Shown piece after piece: positions 1 to 11,807 of a stretch of 64,000 bases of DNA. Numbering within the stretch: the first letter of the stretch is position 1; every line of letters begins with the position of its first letter. This DNA comes from Orychophragmus violaceus (lineage: Eukaryota > Streptophyta > Magnoliopsida > Brassicales > Brassicaceae). The notes below the pieces were generated by a model. The model did no database searches. It saw only the letters and a program-made list of their open reading frames with translations, and was not told the origin of the DNA. The stretch spans positions 43,365,522 through 43,429,521 of the forward strand of contig CM058229.1 in the NCBI GenBank assembly GCA_030180135.1, read 5' to 3'. The position numbers and the translations under genes were made by a program.

Positions 1-1000
1 TCTTTCAACTGGCGCTTCAGGCACCAGAAGGAATGCCCGATTGTGGATGACCTGACGGGTGTTGCTTATCTTCTAAGGCATTTTAAACCCGCAGGTGTTC
101 AGCTCCCGGCTGTCGGGGATATGGCTCTCGGTGATACTTACACCGAGCTGATGGCGGCTTATGGGAAGGTAATGATTTTCTTCCCTTCGTTTTTTTTTTA
201 TTTGCTTCGTGCTTAATTTTCATCACACACATTTTTTTTTTATTTGGTAGGCCTTGGAGGCTGCGAACAGGTTTGCGGCTAGTGCCGAGCGCGAGCTGCG
301 AGAGATAACGCAGGTGAGCGAGCTCGACACCGTCAAGACAACTGTCAGCGACCTGAAAGCGCAGTTGCAGGGGGCCTTGGCTCGGGAAGAGGAGCTAAGG
401 AAGAAGGCGGGCGACCTGGATAAGCAATTGCAGGGTACCTTGGCTCGGGTTTCAGTTGCGGAGGAAGCGAGCCAAACGGACATTGAGACAGGTCGGGTTG
501 CGGACGTGCGGGCTGCGCAATGCCAGGCTGATCTGGACAAGGTTCTCGCCGACCGGGAGTTTGATGTCAAGGTGGCAGCCCATGAGGCTGCGAAGGAGAG
601 CTAGAGGAAGGTCGCCGTGAGCGCTGAGATGAGGCTCCAGGAGGCCTTGGCTAATATCGCGCTTATTGCCGAGTTCGCCTCTGGCGAATTGGACCTGACC
701 AAGGAGGTGATGGACTTGGCCGAGAAGAAGAGATTGGCCACGGAGGAGATGAATGCTGCGGCGGTGTCGGACTTCAGTATCAGCAAGCTTAATTTGCCGG
801 CTATGTCGGACGATTCCGTGATCCTTGCGCGCCCCCTAAATCAGGCGGCTACTCGTCTTGATCAGTATGGGTCGAACCTCCCGACCGGAGTTAGCTCGCG
901 AGTTAGCGATGAGGTCGAGGGTCAACTCGAGGAGGACAGGGCGACCGATGGTCAGACAGAGAATCAAGACGAGGCTTCCTCTCCTTCCAAGCATTTATAG
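1..1000 (+). pseudogene. Antisense additional ORF of a Tat-lineage Ty3 retrotransposon (5' truncated by window)
   Basis: Reading starts in frame at base 1 and runs to a likely donor at 169 (AAG|GTAATG). An 82-bp T-rich intron follows, ending TTTGGTAG at 250. The second exon resumes in phase 0 at 251 and ends at 1000. The product is Ala/Glu/Lys/Arg-rich with long heptad-like stretches, so it should be a coiled coil (for example around 300-600). One in-frame TAG at 602-604 breaks it; the same frame continues to the TAG after 'PSKHL'. It lies downstream of, and opposite to, the minus-strand pol at 2140-4372. That is where Tat-lineage Ty3 elements are known to carry an antisense extra ORF. I identify it by position and style; the biochemical role is unknown. 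The ORF begins outside the window. Confidence 0.6.
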
Positions 1001-2139
1001 TCCTTTTCATTTGTTGCCGCCCGAGAGGGCTTTTAATTCAGACTTTTCGTTTCCCGAGGGGGTTTTAATTTCTTTTCAGACTTTTGTTGCCCAAGGGGGC
1101 TTTTGTTCGAACTTGAGGACATTGTGTCCTTTTTTTTATGAACTGCTTTTTAAATCTTTCATGCCTTAGCATAGATTTTTATGATTTTATGCCTTAACAT
1201 AAAATTCGAGCCGTTGCGGCGATTCGAACTTCTCCAGGGGAATCGAGCAGATAACTTATTTTGAGTTGCCTTAGGTAGTTCTTTGTGAACTTTTAAGTCA
1301 ATCACATTTGAGCTCGAGCTCTCTGCTAGGAATAGTCTGAAGCGCGACTACTTCGTAATGTAAGATTCAGGCTTAATCGCTGAATTGAAAAGAGAAGTAT
1401 TAAGTATGAAAACGAATCGAAGTAAACTTACAAAGATCCGACTTGGAGTGTGTAGAAGTTGCATGCTTGAATAGCTGTCTTGACCTCGTTATTTTGCTTA
1501 AGGGGTGGGGTAGCCCCCCGATTCTTTTAATCCGTATAAGGTTTAAAAGAATTGTATTTTTTGGAAAGATCGATCTGGATTTCTTTCTTTGGGACGATCA
1601 TTTCAGTTCGTTCGAATCGGGAGGACCGCTTCAGGTCGCTTGTTTTGGGACGATCGTTTCAGTTCGTTCGGTTTGGAGAGACCGTTTTAGGCCTCTTTGT
1701 TTTGAAGGGATAATTTCATATCACTTTGAATTTGGGAGAGGCCATTTCGGGTCGCTCGAAAAAGGATAATTTCATATCGTTTGATTTGCGGGAGGCTGTT
1801 TGAGGTCTCTTGGAAGGGATAATTTCATATCGCTTGCTTTAGGAGAGAGAATTTCATATCGCTTTAGCTTTGGGAGAGGCCATTTCAGGTCGCTCGGAAG
1901 GGATAATTTCATATCGCTTATTTTTAGAAGGGATAATTTCATATCGCTTAATTTTGAAGAGATAATTTCATATCTCTTTGCACAACGTAACGGCTCTAAC
2001 TTTTGCGACAGGAAGATACGTTTGATTGGGAGACTTATTTTGATTTCACAAAGATAAGCTAGTAGGACTTCGCTTGAAGTCATTGAGCTCGGTAAGAGCT
2101 TTGTGTGTTGGAGGGCGGCTGCGCTCGAAGTCGAGCTGC
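1001..2139. repeat. Non-coding spacer of the Tat element with a degenerate short-repeat array
   Basis: This stretch lies between the antisense ORF and pol and has no credible gene. From about 1565 to 1990 a short phrase recurs in varied form: GGGATAATTTCATATCGCTT and relatives such as GGAGAGGCCATTTCAGGTCG and GGGACGATCGTTTCAGTTCG. The copies form an irregular array of roughly 20-60 bp spacing. Around 1010-1110 a second phrase recurs in CCCGAGGGGGTTTTAATT-like form. Tat-lineage elements often carry tandem repeats between pol and the 3' LTR, so this fits. ORFs called here are shadows of the repeats. Confidence 0.55.
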
Positions 2140-4372
2140 CTACTTACCCTTTTTAAGGGGATCAAGCCATTTCGTAGTTCGATTATGTGGATGTATTCCT
2201 AGTGGAAATACTTTTTGAGGTTGATGATGTTCCAAGGTCGTAGTTATGGCTTCTGGGTTTCTACCGACTTGAGTCGGTAGACCCCGTCCTTCACGACGTC
2301 GGTGACCTGGTAAGGACCTTCCCACTTTGCTCCCAATTTTCCAGCGTGTTCTTCCTTTTTATGGTCGAACACTTTCCGTAAGACGAGCTCTCCTACTTGA
2401 AACCTTCGAGTTTTGATTCGGGAATCATAGTAGCGAGCTGCGGCTTGTTGGTAATTCTGGAGTCGAGCTAATGCGAGGTTCCTTCTTTCGTCGACGAGGT
2501 CGAGCTCGTCAGTTATCATCTTGTTGTTAAGTTCCTCTTGTCGCGGGCATTCTTCCTTGCGGATTCTTGACACGAGGATTTCTGCTGGTACCACCGCTTC
2601 GATTCCGTAAGCCAGCGAGAAGGGAGTCTCGCTAGTGGATTTGCGGGGGGTAGTCCGGTAGGCCCAGAGTACGGCTGGGAGTTCGTCACTCCAGGTTGTT
2701 TTGCACTCGTTGAGCCTTTTCTTGAGACCGTTCATAATTGCTTTGTTAGCTGCTTCTGCTAGCCCGTTCCCTTGGGGATAGCGTGGCGTTGAGTAAGTCA
2801 ACTTTATGTTCCAAGTTCTGCAGAACTCTGTGAAAGCATTTGATATGAACTGAGATCCGTTATCGGTGACGATCTCGTGGGGTAGTCCATGTCGGCAAAC
2901 GATGTTTCGCCAAACGAACTCCTTAACGTGAACATCCTTAACTTTTTGGTATGACTATGCTTCAATCCACTTGGTGAAGTAGTCCGTCATCACAAATAGG
3001 TGTGTAGCTTTCTTTTTGCCGGATGCGACTAGCGGTCCCACGATGTCCATTCCCCATCGCATGAATGGGTATGGTGATGAGATAGAGGAGAGTTTCTCCG
3101 ACGCTTGGTGGATAATCGGGGCATGCTTTTGGCATTTATCGCACTTGTTGGAGAAAGATTCGCATTCGGTGGCCATCGTCGGCCAATAATAGCCTTGCCT
3201 TTTGATTCGCACGGCCAATGCTCGTCCTCCGGAATGGCTTCCACATGATCTGTCATGTGTTTGTGTAATCACGGCTAGGGCTTGCTTTTTGTCAAGGCAT
3301 TTGAGATAAGGTCTGGAGAGGCTCCTTTTAAAGAGCTCTCCTTGTGTGACACAGTACCTTGTACTCCATGTTTTAAGTTTCCGCGCCTCCCATTTGTCGT
3401 CAGGAACTTCACCGTTTGTGATGTATCGAATGATCGGAGTTCTCCAATCTTCGTCGTTGTTAGGCTCAGGCCCCTGACTAGTGGATGCGGTTTGAATTGG
3501 TCCGTCGGGGACGTTCGCGACGTATACGGCGTTTCTAGGATCGAGGTCATCATCAATTTCGATGATGTCGCTGCTGGTGCCCCCAGGATATTCTTTGTGC
3601 TTGACATCATCCTTCACAGTGAGTCCGTCCTCTTTCAAGGACAGGGCTTTGAGGGCTTTGTCGATGCTTGGTTTTTCTATCCCTTCGACTGGTATGATCC
3701 TTTTGAGGTTAGGATCTGATGTCGATGCTAATGCGGCTAGCGCGTCGGCTGCGGTGTTCTCCCCTCGTGGGATTCGTGTTAGATCGAAGAATTCGACCTG
3801 TTCGGCCAATGTATGGACTACCCGTAGGTATGCTTCCATCCGTTCGTCTTTGGCCTCGTAGTCGCCATGATATTGGCTCGTGACTAGTTGGGAATCGCTG
3901 AAGGCGTTTACTTCCCGGGCTCCTATAGCTATCGCGAGTCTGAGCCCGGCTATTAACACTTCATATTCTGCCTCGTTATTCGATGCGGCGAATCCCAATT
4001 TGAACGATTGTTCTAGTACTTCACCCGTTGGAGAGACTAATTTCACTCCGACTCCGGACCCTTGCCTTGAGGAAGCTCCATCGACGTAAAGTTTCCATCT
4101 TTGGGCCGAAGTCGGGTCGAGTTCTATAGTCGGAGGGAGCTCGATTATGAAATCTGCCAGTACTTGTGCTTTTAGGCACGTTCGAGCTTTGTATTCAATG
4201 TCGTACTCGCTAAGTTCGATAGCCCATTTGACCAATCGACCTGATTGGCTTGGACTGTAAAGGATGGTTCTCAGTGGCTGAGAGGTCATCACTATGATCG
4301 AGTGCGATTGAAAGTACGGTCGGAGTTTCCGAGCCGATCCAGAATTGTCAATTGAGTCCGCGAGCAACTGAG
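2140..4372 (-). pseudogene. Ty3 (Tat-lineage) pol: RNase H, ancestral RNase H and integrase, truncated and with nonsense mutation
   Basis: The minus-strand frame opens inside the first RNase H (KLRPYFQ..., then ELSEYDIEYKAR). A second RNase H domain follows with YVDGASS (Asp about residue 96), NNEAEYE and SDSQLV, supplying the D-E-D carboxylates. Two RNase H domains are diagnostic of the Tat lineage. The integrase comes next: a His2Cys2 zinc domain ending CDKCQKH, then catalytic Asp in GMDIVGP, Asp in VTDNGSQF and Glu in NGLAEAANK, and a C-terminal region with GAKWEGPYQV. A TAG at 2955-2957, right after TKWIEA, splits integrase while the frame stays open on both sides. A further stop follows ETQKP at 2244. 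RT, protease and gag are absent: homology stops near 4372, where unrelated AT-rich sequence begins. Confidence 0.85.
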
Positions 4373-4439
4373 TAAGAAAAAATCAAAAAGATAACACAAA
4401 AACAATTATCGATTATATCAAATAAATAAACAATTAGTC

Positions 4440-6533
4440 AAACTAATACATGTTCAGTTTCAAACAAATACTGATTAACCCTCTCTTGATCAGCCTAAGC
4501 ATGTGTTACAACAAATGGTTGGTTCTTATTCTTTCTGTTGTCTTCAGAAATTGTGATTTTGAATAAAACATTTCTACCGATCAAATCGGTAAGGCATTGA
4601 GGTAAAGTTCCTGAATCTTCGGACTACAATCATTATTTAAAAATAACAAATGCTTACCTATACATAAAAAACCAAACCAATACATAAAATCTTAAACAAA
4701 ATATGTAAATATATATCTCATTAAATTCTTTAACCACAGAATTCGCAATGAGACGGAGAAGTTTTTCAACGGGTCGATCAAACATCAGAAATTTAGTTTC
4801 TGATTCAGAATTGTCTTTAACTCGAATAAGAACAAAGTAACTACAAAATTCGATTCGAGAAAAAGTTGATGTTAATATAAAACTATACATATATACCAAT
4901 TAAGAAAATGTGATGTTTGTATTATACAATGCGTTCACGTTTGTAACAAATTCGTTACATGTCGTACAATCAAACTTCACCGGTTTTCCATAATCATCAT
5001 CATTACTTGCATCGTATACCTTCTTGTTGCATACAAAAAATGCAGCATATTGCCAACTGACTCAAATCAATTGAATCAATGGTGGCACATGTAATGCATT
5101 TTCATGCTTAAATAATTACAACACATTGACATATAAATAAATCAATTGATTTTAGATTTTTCAAAAACACTCTTAGGGAAAGTATGCTAACTTCGTAATC
5201 ACCTACAATGTCTAATATTGTAAGTTTCTTGTTCTTTTTGACAAAAACTCATCATACATGGTCGTATTCGATCCAAGTGAAAGTTGACTTGATTCACCAT
5301 TGATAATCATTAGATTATCTGATGGTAAGCTTTTTATAAAAAAACACATGTCCATATATTAGTTAAAAAAATATTTATAAAACATAATATTTTTAAAACA
5401 ACAAATCTTACCTCTTGCGAAACTTGTTGACGTAAGAACTGTTTGGATTGATAAGAACTTTGATTGAATTAAATCCACTGGATATGGCCATTCATCTTCG
5501 TTTTAAAAGAAGACATGATTAGTATACCAAATTATTTAGATCTAAACTAAATAACTATAAGCAATTAATATTAATGATAAACCGCGGATAATTGACCTTG
5601 TTAAGATTTGCAGCTTGCAAATCTCATGACAAAAATGATTTCACCTCCTTCATTATTTGCATTGAAATCAAACACATGTTGAGCATATTCACCCCACAGT
5701 GTACACTTTAAACGCAAATCTCTGCAAATCAATGAGATACAGTATATGAATAAAAAATTAAAATAGTATATAACATAATATATGTACACTTACGAATCGT
5801 TTCTGAGCTCAATGTTTAATCTTTTTGTGCACATTTCATTTTGTTTCTTGACATTATCTAGCGACCCTAGAGCAACGAGTTGACCAATAACGTCTGCAAA
5901 CAATTGTAAAAAAATAATGTATAAATACATAGTCAAATTATTTTTTAACAAAACTAAGCAGGTTAAAGATAACAAACCGATCAAGACATTTTTCTCAAAA
6001 TCACCAACGAGAATCTCATCAAAATGAACAAAATATTTCTCTTCCACCTCTTCAGGAAAGTCCTCACATAATGTGATTTTGGTCTGATTTGTAAACGTCA
6101 TTTTAAAAGGCAGAAGATTAGTCTTATATTCATTTGAATATGTGACACATCCAAATCTTTCAATACAAATTGCCTCATCTTCAAACAACGTTTGACCAAA
6201 TTTCCTTGTCATGTGCTGATCGAGAGTTGCATGTATTCTTGTACCCTGATTATCGAGGTTTTTAAAACTAAAGTTAGTATATCACATATACGAATATAAA
6301 TGTGTAACAATTTCAAAATGTTCAATCGTTACAAAAACACTTGATGTTTAAAATAAGATTATAGTAACTAAGAATAATACCTCAGAATCAACTAAAACCA
6401 TCTCAATCGCTTTCAAAACATTGGAAAAAACAACCCTCCATGAAGAAAGTATAATCTTGTATGTTTCCAAAGAAGCGGGGATGATTTCTTTGATAGTAAC
6501 CTGCTTTGTTTTCTTTTTGATAAAAATCGACAT
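4440..6533 (-). pseudogene. RPA1-like OB-fold single-strand DNA-binding protein, multi-exon, decayed
   Basis: ATG at 6533 (MSIFIKKKTK...). Predicted exons are 6533-6381, 6245-5978, 5893-5794 and 5721 onward, all with GT/AG borders and frames that join. The peptides show the plant RPA70/DUF223 style: an N-terminal OB region, FADVIGQLVALGSL, and LKCTLWGEYAQHV. A putative exon near 4910-5040 has a zinc-ribbon pattern (CNKKV...CTTC), and the next gives LMFDRPVEKLLRLIANSV, as in the C-terminal RPA1 DNA-binding domain. Stops interrupt it after FASCKS (5601), after TRNLQY and near 4500, so it is probably a pseudogene. RPA1-like genes are highly amplified in Brassicaceae and also travel in Helitrons. 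I found no Helitron terminus at either edge here. Confidence 0.65.
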
Positions 6534-6566
6534 TTTTGCTGTAGAAATAATATAAAAATGTTTCAA

Positions 6567-8400
6567 TAGTATTCTTCTCTAATGAATAATTCTCCTTGTA
6601 TATATAGAAGGTGAGAAGTAGGTTTAAGATATTATCGGGTGGAAGTGGCCGCTTGTGTTTGCGTGAGGTGAAAGCAATAAATAATATATGGAAAGTGTCA
6701 TATATTTTCTACTTTTAGGATATATTATTGTTTAAGTTTGTAAACTACAATCTCGTTAGGATATATTATTGTTACATATAGTTAGGGTATCTATAACCAA
6801 AATATTTATTTGAATGTAGAATATTCTCTTAATTTGTGAACAATAAAATGTTCAAGTTACACAAATATATGGTAATCATCCGATATTTAAGATTGTCAAT
6901 CTAAATTATTGCTAAATCTGAAAACTACAACTATTATCTTATTATTAATCTAACGAACAATATTTTGTTAGATTGAATTAGGATATTTTGTTTAACAATA
7001 GACTTACTCGTAATGTGAAATATTTCCACATTTTTCAAATTTATTCATTTTATAGACATCAATGCAAATACAAAAATTCTTTTACTTTTTTCAATTTATT
7101 CTTTTTATAATTTGACATGTCAATAATGTGTTTACATAATAACAAATTTGTTAAGATATTTGACATATCAATAACGTGTTTACATACCAAAGTTTTGATG
7201 ATCCGGAAGAAAACTTCCACGGCCAATGAGAAAAACAAATGAGACATAAAGGTTCTTGAAATTTTGGAAGATGCAGACGAATTGTGTTTTTAAGCCACCC
7301 CAAGCTCACCTTATATAGGATTCCAAAACTTCTCTCGAAAGCTTGGTATATGCCCTAGAATATTTTTTTCAAACTCGAAATAATAGGATATTCAGTAAGA
7401 TTTTATGATTTTTTAAGGAAATTAATTAATTAACTTTAAATCCGGCTAATGACATTCCTGTAAATAAATCGAACCCCAAACCCATTTGTTTATTTTTGGG
7501 CTTGCCATGTCACACTTCCACGTTATCATTATCCGCCTCTAGAACCCTCTCGTGACAACACATCAGCATTCCCCCAAAAATTACTTCTCATTTAAAGGTA
7601 CAGATTGAATAATATATAAATTTAATGTTTGCATAATCGAATTTACAATTTTTTTCTAAATATAATTACAAATTAATGAGTCAAAATGAAGTAATATGTT
7701 TATTTGACGTGTCAAAATTGTTTTTGATGTTTTATAATTGAAATATATTAATTCATCTTTTTAATTATTTTTAGTGGTTGACATTCATTTGTTGAGTTTT
7801 CATAATTGAAATGGGTTAATCTTTCATTTTAATATGTTTCACAATGGTTTCAAATAGTTTAAATTTTTAACGGAACAACAGAAACCGCAAATGTAAAAGG
7901 CTTAGGGTTTAGGTTTGAAGTTATGAGTGTTTTGGTATAGGGTTTAGGGTAAAAGACTGATATATTAGATTTAAGATTATATTTTTAATTTCCAATGTAA
8001 AATTTCCTTAAAAATGCTGAATGTACGTATAAGTTTTAAATTGATAAAATTGATTATTTAGTGAAAACATTCATCTTTGGGTTTATGTTAAGCAGACTTC
8101 ACTCGAAGTGTGTCCGGTTTACAGACTTCACATAAAGTCTATTTTCATATTCGGTTTTGAGATTTCATGTGAAGTCTGAAACTCAAATTAAAACTAGATA
8201 GAACCCAAATTATTAGAGGCGGGAACTAAAATTATTAATAGGTGTGAACTAGTATTTTTACTCTGCCCGTTGGTTGTAAATACAAGACTTCATAGGAAGA
8301 ATTTAATGGTAACTTCAAATGAAGTATGAAATCAGGGTTAGAGACTTCATTCGAAGAATATAATTAAAATTAACCCCAACCGGTTTTACACCATTACTTT
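6567..8400. other. AT-rich gene-poor stretch
   Basis: I see no supported gene. The minus-strand ORF at 7059-7247 is short and low complexity. At about 7895-7955 there are several GGTTTAGGG-like words (telomere-like, but scattered and imperfect). From about 8090 to 8360 the phrase AGACTTCANNNGAAGTCT and its halves recur (see findings). A CT-rich leader-like tract begins about 8450. Confidence 0.4.
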
Positions 8401-8449
8401 TTGTCCTTTCATTTATTTTGGTTTAAAAAAGAAAAAAATCGAAAACCCT

Positions 8450-8930
8450 ACTCCCCATTCTCTCTGAAAAGAGAGTTTATGATCCGCCGACCTCGCCATT
8501 GATTGCTATTCACGACCGCCTCCAGTTTCCTCTCCTCTTTTTCGGTAAATCGTCTTTGTCCCTTCTCCTTATTCCTCCTTCTTTCTCCTTCCTCGTTTGT
8601 CCTCCTTCTTCTGTCGACATCCTCTTTCCTCCTTCTTTTTTCGTTACGCCTCCGTATTCTTACTAACTCTCCCTCACTCTTCCTCTTCTTCCTCTTACTC
8701 CATTAAATCCGATGCCACTTTTTTTGCAGATCTGTTTGTGGTCGTTAAATCTGACACTGTTAAATCTGACGCCGCTACCACCTTAATTTCGTGGTCGTCT
8801 CTCTTACTCCATATCCTTCTCTTTTGTTTTCGACGACTTAAATCTGTCTACGTCGGAGTAAATTCATTTTCGTATTCGTTTTTTCAGATCTAGTCACCTC
8901 CTCCTCTCCTCTTTGTCAGTTTTGTTGACT
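8450..8930 (+). promoter_or_regulatory. CT-rich 5' leader of the Mutator-like gene
   Basis: A strongly pyrimidine-biased plus-strand tract (CTCCTT/TTCTCC repeats) lies 350-800 bp before the ATG at 9271 of the DUF1985 gene remnant. Such tracts are common in plant 5' UTRs. The ORFs predicted across it are Ser/Leu/Phe-rich artefacts. The assignment rests on position and composition only. Confidence 0.3.
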
Positions 8931-9461
8931 ACCGCCAATTAGTGCTATACTTATCTGAGCTAGGGTTTCATAATTATTTGCCATTAGTATACTTCTCTTC
9001 GACACTTTGGTAGAAGAATTATATGTTGTTAGTAGACTTCTCTTGCTGACTTCATTAGTAGACTTCTCTTGCAAACTTCATTAGTAGATTTCTTGCAGAA
9101 TTCATTAGTATAATTCTTTTGAAGACTTCATTAGTAGAATTATCTTTCATGTATACTTTGTTTGTAGACTTCTCTTGCAGACTTTGTTTGTAGACTTCTT
9201 TGCCAGCCATTGTTAGTAGAATTTTGAGTTTGAATTCTTCCATGTTTGCAGGACTTTTTCAGGAGCTAGTATGGCTAAGCCAGAGTTCCCATTGTGGTTG
9301 TACACAAGGGTGACGAATCCGTTCCAGGTAGAATCATATGATCCTACAACGGTAATTCGAGGCTGTTTACTGCACTATCACAAGATCTAGAAGATGATGA
9401 ATGGCTAGAACTTAGTAACTACATATTGGGTGTGTTTTTAAGGTTTCATGAATTGAATATT

Positions 9462-9539
9462 GCTCAGTTTTCAGCTTGAATGCAAGAAGAAGTTTGAGCT
9501 GCTCAGTTTTCAGCTTGAATGCAAGAAGAAGTTTGAGCT
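9462..9539. repeat. 39-bp perfect tandem duplication
   Basis: Two adjacent identical 39-bp copies, 9462-9500 and 9501-9539, beginning GCTCAGTTTTCAGCTTG. They lie inside the DUF1985 coding remnant and duplicate 13 codons without shifting frame. Confidence 0.9.
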
Positions 9540-9711
9540 GTGGGGTCTTATTGGTGTGTAAATCCAACAAAGTTTTCTTTGCTTGAGTTTGAGGAACTAA
9601 CTAACTAAATTGCGAATATGTGGAAAATCTTGGAAATCCTGAAATTCATGTAACAGAAGAAATGAAAGAAAATTGAGAGCTTCTTGGAGTAAGTATTGAG
9701 ATGGGTCCAAG

Positions 9712-10300
9712 CCCTGTTAAAAAACGCGGCCGCCTAGCCGCCTAGGCGGCCGCATACTCGCTATACGGTGATAACACGCCGCGACTTTCTTCTCCTCGGC
9801 TTGATTCCACGGTCAACGCCCAATTAAATTACTCGGCCGCGTTATATGGTTTGTCAACGATTTTATTTAGCGAATCCGACTTATTTTAAAAATCGGCCCC
9901 AAAAGAAATGTCACACAGGCCCATTTTGTACAAGTTACAGGCCCAATCTCTTAACCAAATTTGGTTTCGACTCTAACCATTAACCCAATTAACCCAAATT
10001 TCACGTGGGGAAGTTCTTACCCAATTTGCTGAACTTCAACAGTTTTTAAAGAGTCCAGTTTGACAATTTTCTATGAATTAGGAATATAATTCAAATTTAA
10101 AATGTTACAAGATATATGTTTTATAACTTTAATAATGAAAATATATTAATATTATAAAAGATTCTTAATATACATGATTAATTTTAAATTAAATCGTCTA
10201 AAATTCCACCCCGCGTAAATTCCGTGTACTTTCCGATTTTTTCGTTTGGCGCTAGGCGCAACCTCACCGTCCGACTAGCGCCTAGCGAGTTTTCAACCAT
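9712..10300. mobile_element. 589-bp TIR element (MITE-like), no coding capacity
   Basis: It splits the DUF1985 coding remnant at MGPS. The flanks carry a 10-bp direct repeat TGGGTCCAAG (9702-9711 and 10301-10310), the expected target-site duplication. The left end is CCCTGTTAAAAAACGCGG and the right end reads, reversed, ATGGTTGAAAACTCGCTAGG, so the ends are imperfect inverted repeats sharing a GTTNAAAA..CGC core. Subterminal GCCTAG/CTAGGCG words recur at both ends. TSD length of 9-10 bp favours a Mutator-type non-autonomous element; with 8 bp it would be hAT-type. Confidence 0.7.
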
Positions 10301-11053
10301 TGGGTCCAAGTAGTGATGATTTAACAAATGCATGTGCGTTAAGTCGATCATGGCCATATGAGGATAGGATGCGGTTGGGTTATCTAGCTATCTATGCTGG
10401 ATACATTAAAGCCTGGAAAGTCACAACAGCCACACAAGTTAATATGGCCGGACTAATGATGCACTTAAAAGCATCCGAGAACTACACGTGGTTAGAGTGG
10501 TTGTGAGAACATCACAAAGCCGGTCAAGGAAAATGACCTAACCAAGACCTATGACATCGAAGGGTTTGTATAAGTTATCTAAGTCTATTTCTACTATGAT
10601 TTACTGGATTTTGCAGCTGAGTATACATATCTCATTCCAAACTCCTCAGCTCCACCGTTGTTGGCATACAAAGGATCAAGAGGCCAAAAATACGTGAAGG
10701 AAGGTATGCTGAAATTTGTAATTTACTGTTTTAAGAAATTATGGTAGTCTATATGTTTGATGGGTTTGATGTTTACATGTCTATATGTTTTATTTTTTTA
10801 GTCCGTATTAAAAAATGTGTTGTAAAGGAAGATGTTAAGGAAATGTTCCCATTGTAGGATGATGAGAAGATGTGAAGCTTGAGTGTTTTATACACAATTT
10901 TGTGGTCACTGGAAGTAGAGCAAAATCATTGGTCATAGATAGGTAACAAGGTCTCATATACTGTGAAGTCCAAGATTAAGCCCAAGATTTATGAGGACTA
11001 AAAAGAAGCATTGACTCCAAGGATAACATTCAAAAGAAGTTTCGTGTAGAGTC

Positions 11054-11682
11054 TGAAAGTGCAGGTGAGGCAGTATAAAAAGCAGAAAGTAAGACACACA
11101 AAGTTTGTTAACGGGGTTCGGTTTTTCCTACTCCCCGGGACCTCGTCCAGACTTCGAATTCACTTGAATAGAAAGTAATCCCACCAATTACAAACGAATA
11201 GAACAAACCCTATTGATCTATCGCTCTACCCAATACAAGAATTCTTCAGGATCAAACACCTGAGCTAAGCTCCCCCTAGAACCTAGACTTTTCCCAAAGA
11301 TACAAAAGCCCTCTTGAGTTTTTATTCTCTCAGCTCTTGCATCTCCATAAGGCCACGCCTCTCCTCTTTATATAGGCTAAACTTGCTCCTCAAGTTTACC
11401 TAAATAAAGTTATAGCAAATATCCTTTTTGTTTTGATATTTCCTATTTCACCTTTTTGGAACTTTTCCTTTTTTTCTTGAAACTTATTCAAAGAATAAGT
11501 AAACAACTCCAAGCTGTAATCTTCACTCCAAGATCTTCATCCAGCTCAACACACAACTAATAAACCGAATCACATCATAAAGATTCGTTCATATCTCATC
11601 AATCGAACATATCCACGTCCTGAGTCACGTCTTGTACTACCGCTTGTACTACGCCGTGACTGACACATCAAATACCTCTTCA
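11054..11682 (-). repeat. 3' LTR of the TR-GAG element
   Basis: 629 bp, bounded by TG...CA and next to the purine tract. About 99% identical by eye to the copy at 13753-14382. Confidence 0.9.
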
Positions 11683-11807
11683 ATCTCCCCCTTTTTGACT
11701 ATGTATGTGATCTCAACAACCCTAGCATCAAAGGCTTCGTCACTAGCAACATCATCAAAACTAGCAACACCAATCTCCCCTTACTTGAGTCACATCATGG
11801 TCAAAAA

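Larger units (their letters stand above)
9271..11053 (+). pseudogene. DUF1985-domain part of a Kaonashi-type Mutator-like element gene (segment 1)
   Basis: ATG at 9271 starts MAKPEFPLWLYTRV. After a 1-nt frameshift near 9364 it continues as LEDDEWLELSNYILGVFLRF, the typical DUF1985 N-terminal style of plant Ulp1-containing Mutator-like elements. A 39-bp direct duplication (9462-9539) adds a second copy of LSFQLECKKKFELW. Coding resumes after the inserted TIR element at 10301 with SSDDLTNACALSRSWPYEDR and LGYLAIYAGYIKA, then PNSSAPPLLAYKGSRG and IKKCVVKEDVKEMFP, broken by stops. The gene is interrupted at 11053 by the TR-GAG element. It continues in segments at 14388, 18043 and 39096. Confidence 0.7.

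Noticed and set aside
7890..7960. Interstitial telomere repeat
   Set aside because: Only a few scattered TTTAGGG-like words, no perfect tandem run.
8503..8893. Ser/Leu/Phe-rich ORFs as genes
   Set aside because: They lie in a pyrimidine-rich leader and owe their openness to CT bias.
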